A stretch of DNA of 7,360 nt from NCBI GenBank assembly GCA_023390635.1, contig JAEWCM010000175.1:1-7360 (forward strand). The letters run 5' to 3'. The position numbers and the translations under genes were made by a program. The DNA is from Bacillota bacterium (GTDB lineage: Bacteria; Bacillota; Desulfitobacteriia; Desulfitobacteriales; Desulfitobacteriaceae). The notes beneath the pieces were generated by a model that saw nothing but the letters and a program-made list of their open reading frames with translations, was not told the origin of the DNA and did not search any database. Below are positions 5,717-7,360 of the stretch, piece after piece; position 1 is the stretch's first letter, and every line of letters begins with the position of its first letter.

Positions 5717-7081
5717 TCAACGCTCATCCATTTCGAGGTAAGGTTCTTCTGTGACCAGGCTTTCATAAGCCGGCCGGATGATCTTGTCCACGTTGATCAG
5801 CTCTTCCAGACGGTGGGCGCTCCAGCCCACAATTCTGGCCATAGCGAAGATCGGAGTATAGAGCTCTAAGGGTATGTCCAGCATGCTGTAAACGAATCCA
5901 CTGTAGAAATCTACATTGGCACTAACTCCCTTGTAGATATTTCTTTCCTGAGCGATCACCTGAGGAGCGATTTTCTCGATCATGGCATAGAGTTCGAAAT
6001 CACTTCTCCGGCCTTTTTCATTAGCCAGTTTCTCTACGAAACCTTTGAATATCTGGGCTCTGGGATCGGAGATGGAATAGACGGCATGCCCCATACCGTA
6101 GATCAGGCCTCTTCGATCAAAAGCCTCTTTGTTCAATATCTTGGATAAATAGGCGGCAACGGCTTTTTCATCCTTAATGTCTTGGACATTGGCTTTGATA
6201 TCCTTCATCATTTCCACTACTTTAATGTTGGCACCGCCATGCTTCGGCCCCTTTAAGGATGACAGGGCAGCGGCAATGGCTGAATAGGTGTCAGAACCGG
6301 AGGAAGAAACCACTCTGGTGGTAAAGGTGGAGTTATTCCCTCCCCCATGCTCCATGTGCAGGACTAAAGCAATATCCAGAACGCCTGCTTCCAGCGCGGT
6401 ATAAGACTTATCCGGACGTAGCATGCGCAGGATATTTTCTGCGGCGGAATTTTTTTCATCCGGTCTGTGAATATAAAAGCTGTCGTAGCATTCATAGTGA
6501 TTGTAAGCATGATAGCCGTATACAGCCAGCATGGGAAAAACGCTGATGAGCATGAGGCATTGTCTTAAAACATTACTCAGAGAAAGGTCGTCCAGATTAT
6601 CATCATAGGAAGCAAGGGTGAGCACGCTTTTGGTCAGGGAATTCATGATGTCCTTGCTGGGCGCCTTCATAATAACATCCCGGACAAAATTTCTGGGTAA
6701 ATACATAGAATTGGCCAGGACTCTCTTGAACTCTGTCAATTGCTCCACATTGGGAAGAGAACCAAATAGCAGGAGATAGGTGGTTTCTTCAAAACCGTAG
6801 CGCCGATTGTTAACAAAACCCTTCACCAAATCAATGATATCATAAGTGCGGTAAAGTAATTTTCCCTCACAGGGGACGCTTTTCCCGTCTACTTCCTTAT
6901 AAGACTGGATCAGAGAGATATTGGTGAGTCCGGCTACGACTCCCTTGCCATTCTTGTCTCTGAGACCTCGCTTTACACCATGGACCTCATATTGGCTGGT
7001 GTCGACGGTGCTGTGTTCTTTGCAGATTTGACTGTACTTGTCCATATAATTGTTAAATACTTCTTTCGTAATATCTGGCAT
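5717..7081 (-). CDS. gltA: Citrate synthase (Si-type; citrate/2-methylcitrate synthase family)
   Basis: A 454-residue enzyme that condenses acetyl-CoA with oxaloacetate to give citrate, the entry step of the oxidative TCA branch and of glutamate synthesis in many anaerobes. The three catalytic residues are present: His281 in GPKHGGAN, His332 in GMGHAVYSISDPR, and Asp391 in NVDFYSG. Also seen are His245 in HMEHGGGNNSTF, Arg341 in DPRA and FAMARIVGWSAHR (412-424), which binds substrate. It is longer than Bacillus CitZ (about 370) because of an N-terminal extension of about 60 residues, as in clostridial relatives. The usual YRGY near residue 80 reads YRTY here. 2-methylcitrate synthase activity cannot be excluded by sequence, though no prp genes are adjacent. 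It is unrelated to Re-citrate synthase. The start has GGAGG (minus strand, 7088-7092) 6 nt upstream. It is convergent with comM and transcribed from its own promoter at 7203-7231. Confidence 0.96.
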   Translation of the reverse strand: MPDITKEVFNNYMDKYSQICKEHSTVDTSQYEVHGVKRGLRDKNGKGVVAGLTNISLIQSYKEVDGKSVPCEGKLLYRTYDIIDLVKGFVNNRRYGFEETTYLLLFGSLPNVEQLTEFKRVLANSMYLPRNFVRDVIMKAPSKDIMNSLTKSVLTLASYDDNLDDLSLSNVLRQCLMLISVFPMLAVYGYHAYNHYECYDSFYIHRPDEKNSAAENILRMLRPDKSYTALEAGVLDIALVLHMEHGGGNNSTFTTRVVSSSGSDTYSAIAAALSSLKGPKHGGANIKVVEMMKDIKANVQDIKDEKAVAAYLSKILNKEAFDRRGLIYGMGHAVYSISDPRAQIFKGFVEKLANEKGRRSDFELYAMIEKIAPQVIAQERNIYKGVSANVDFYSGFVYSMLDIPLELYTPIFAMARIVGWSAHRLEELINVDKIIRPAYESLVTEEPYLEMDER

Positions 7082-7087
7082 AGCTTT

Positions 7088-7092
7088 CCTCC
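7088..7092 (-). promoter_or_regulatory. Ribosome binding site of citrate synthase
   Basis: On the minus strand TTGGAGGAAAGCTATG places GGAGG 6 nt before the ATG whose complement is at 7079-7081. This supports the 454-residue start. Confidence 0.85.
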
Positions 7093-7114
7093 AATCGTAT
7101 AATCCATTACATAC

Positions 7115-7143
7115 AGATGCTTCTGTCTTATCTATAGATGCTT
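7115..7143. repeat. Direct repeat with nested palindrome in the citrate synthase leader
   Basis: AGATGCTT occurs at 7115-7122 and again at 7136-7143, 21 bases apart (two helical turns). The palindrome ATCTATAGAT (7130-7139) overlaps the second copy. The first copy lies in a small hairpin, ACAGA-TGCT-TCTGT (7113-7126). The second adjoins TGCT-TTTT-AGCA (7139-7150). All are in the predicted 5' leader of the citrate synthase mRNA. Short repeats of this size can arise by chance, so function is unproven. Confidence 0.4.
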
Positions 7144-7182
7144 TTTAGCAAAATCCTTCTTAGTGCCGTGGTGTCGTATAAG

Positions 7183-7200
7183 AAGTTAAATTATTAACTT
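7183..7200. promoter_or_regulatory. Operator-like inverted repeat at the citrate synthase transcription start
   Basis: AAGTTAA (7183-7189), a 4-base spacer ATTA, then TTAACTT (7194-7200) form a perfect 7-bp inverted repeat. It lies just downstream of the -10 hexamer (7203-7208) and covers the predicted start at about 7196. That is the place where a dimeric repressor would block initiation. No known operator is recognised in it. A DNA-binding role is inference from symmetry and position. Confidence 0.45.
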
Positions 7201-7202
7201 GT

Positions 7203-7231
7203 ATTATAGGTCACATGGAGGAACTTAGCAA
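7203..7231 (-). promoter_or_regulatory. Sigma-A-type promoter of citrate synthase
   Basis: Reading the minus strand, the -35 is TTGCTA (7226-7231, 4 of 6 consensus) and the -10 is a perfect TATAAT (7203-7208), with an ideal 17-bp spacer. Start of transcription should be near 7196, giving a leader of about 115 nt. It lies between the citrate synthase gene and the stop codon of the upstream minus-strand gene, so citrate synthase need not be co-transcribed with that gene. Confidence 0.72.
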
Positions 7232-7283
7232 GGGAAGCCGCGGATGAGGTAACGGAGCCCCAGTTGCTCCTAATAGTAATAAT

Positions 7284-7360
7284 TTATTTTTCCGATACTA
7301 CTGTTCCCTGAGCATCATACAATATACCCGGGTCACCTTGGTTATTCCAGATGTTCATTT
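7284..7360 (-). CDS. C-terminal end of a gene with a lamin-tail-like domain (rest lies outside the window)
   Basis: The minus-strand frame enters from the right edge and ends in TAA at 7284-7286, leaving 24 whole visible codons. The residues read NIWNNQGDPGILYD followed by AQGTVVSEK and stop. WNNxGD…LYDxxGxxVS is the usual final stretch of a bacterial lamin-tail domain (LTD). In Firmicutes this domain is commonly appended to secreted or surface nucleases, metallo-beta-lactamase-fold hydrolases and other exported proteins. The Met at the edge (7356-7358) is most likely internal. With so few residues the parent protein cannot be named and the domain call is a pattern match by eye. A weak stem, GGAGC/GCTCC (7254-7258 and 7266-7270), follows the stop without a T-run, so no clear terminator is seen. 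Confidence 0.6.
   Translation of the reverse strand, partial: MNIWNNQGDPGILYDAQGTVVSEK

Noticed and set aside
5479..5754. Plus-strand ORF of 91 codons overlapping the 3' end of comM and running through the palindrome
   Set aside because: It begins inside comM in another frame, has no SD, passes through a palindromic non-coding region and overlaps the end of citrate synthase. Its translation resembles no protein family.
7221..7283. Possible riboswitch-like element in the gap upstream of citrate synthase (plus-strand text such as AGGGAAGCCG recalls part of the cobalamin box)
   Set aside because: The rest of the cobalamin consensus is missing, the plus strand has no gene downstream, and only a 5-bp stem (7254-7258 with 7266-7270) can be seen.

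Overview
This looks like a core chromosomal segment from a low-to-mid GC Firmicute. The best guess is a clostridial anaerobe of the Peptococcaceae/Desulfitobacterium type. The reasons are strong AGGAGG-type ribosome binding sites, a ResD/ResE-like two-component pair, a clostridial-type citrate synthase of 454 residues, and the housekeeping cluster rnhB–yraN–comM. The taxonomic call is inference; no rRNA or other marker gene is present.

Layout, left to right. Positions 1-500 hold the C-terminal part of ribonuclease HII (rnhB), cut by the window edge. A strong intrinsic terminator follows at 524-580. yraN (646-1011) encodes a small protein of the PD-(D/E)XK nuclease fold. A promoter-like region (about 1009-1042) precedes an OmpR-family response regulator (1092-1787) and its membrane sensor histidine kinase (1839-3866). 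Next comes the Mg-chelatase-like AAA+ ATPase ComM/YifB (4011-5576), whose ribosome binding site lies in a small hairpin. A 46-base near-perfect palindrome (5624-5669) separates it from the citrate synthase gene, which runs the other way (7081 down to 5717). Upstream of citrate synthase on the minus strand are a good sigma-A promoter (7203-7231), a 7-bp inverted repeat near the predicted transcription start and a leader of about 115 nt. At the right edge (7284-7360) is the last part of another minus-strand gene whose C-terminus resembles a lamin-tail domain.

How the genes relate. rnhB (RNA–DNA hybrid repair), yraN (nuclease fold, linked to DNA processing) and comM (branch-migration helicase of natural transformation) form a well-known nucleic-acid neighbourhood. 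Here it is split by a two-component operon that very probably acts on its own. comM is followed by a convergent metabolic gene, where dprA or topA would often be expected. The regulator most resembles ResD, which in Bacillus links redox state to respiration. A role near citrate synthase control is conceivable, but the sequence does not show it.

I found no mobile element, CRISPR array, tRNA/rRNA or clearly new multi-gene system. The most notable non-coding features are the 46-base palindrome between the convergent genes, the terminator/short-ORF ambiguity after rnhB, the hairpin over the comM ribosome binding site, and the operator-like repeat at the citrate synthase promoter. All genes have intact frames. 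The longest gene-free stretch is about 200 bases.
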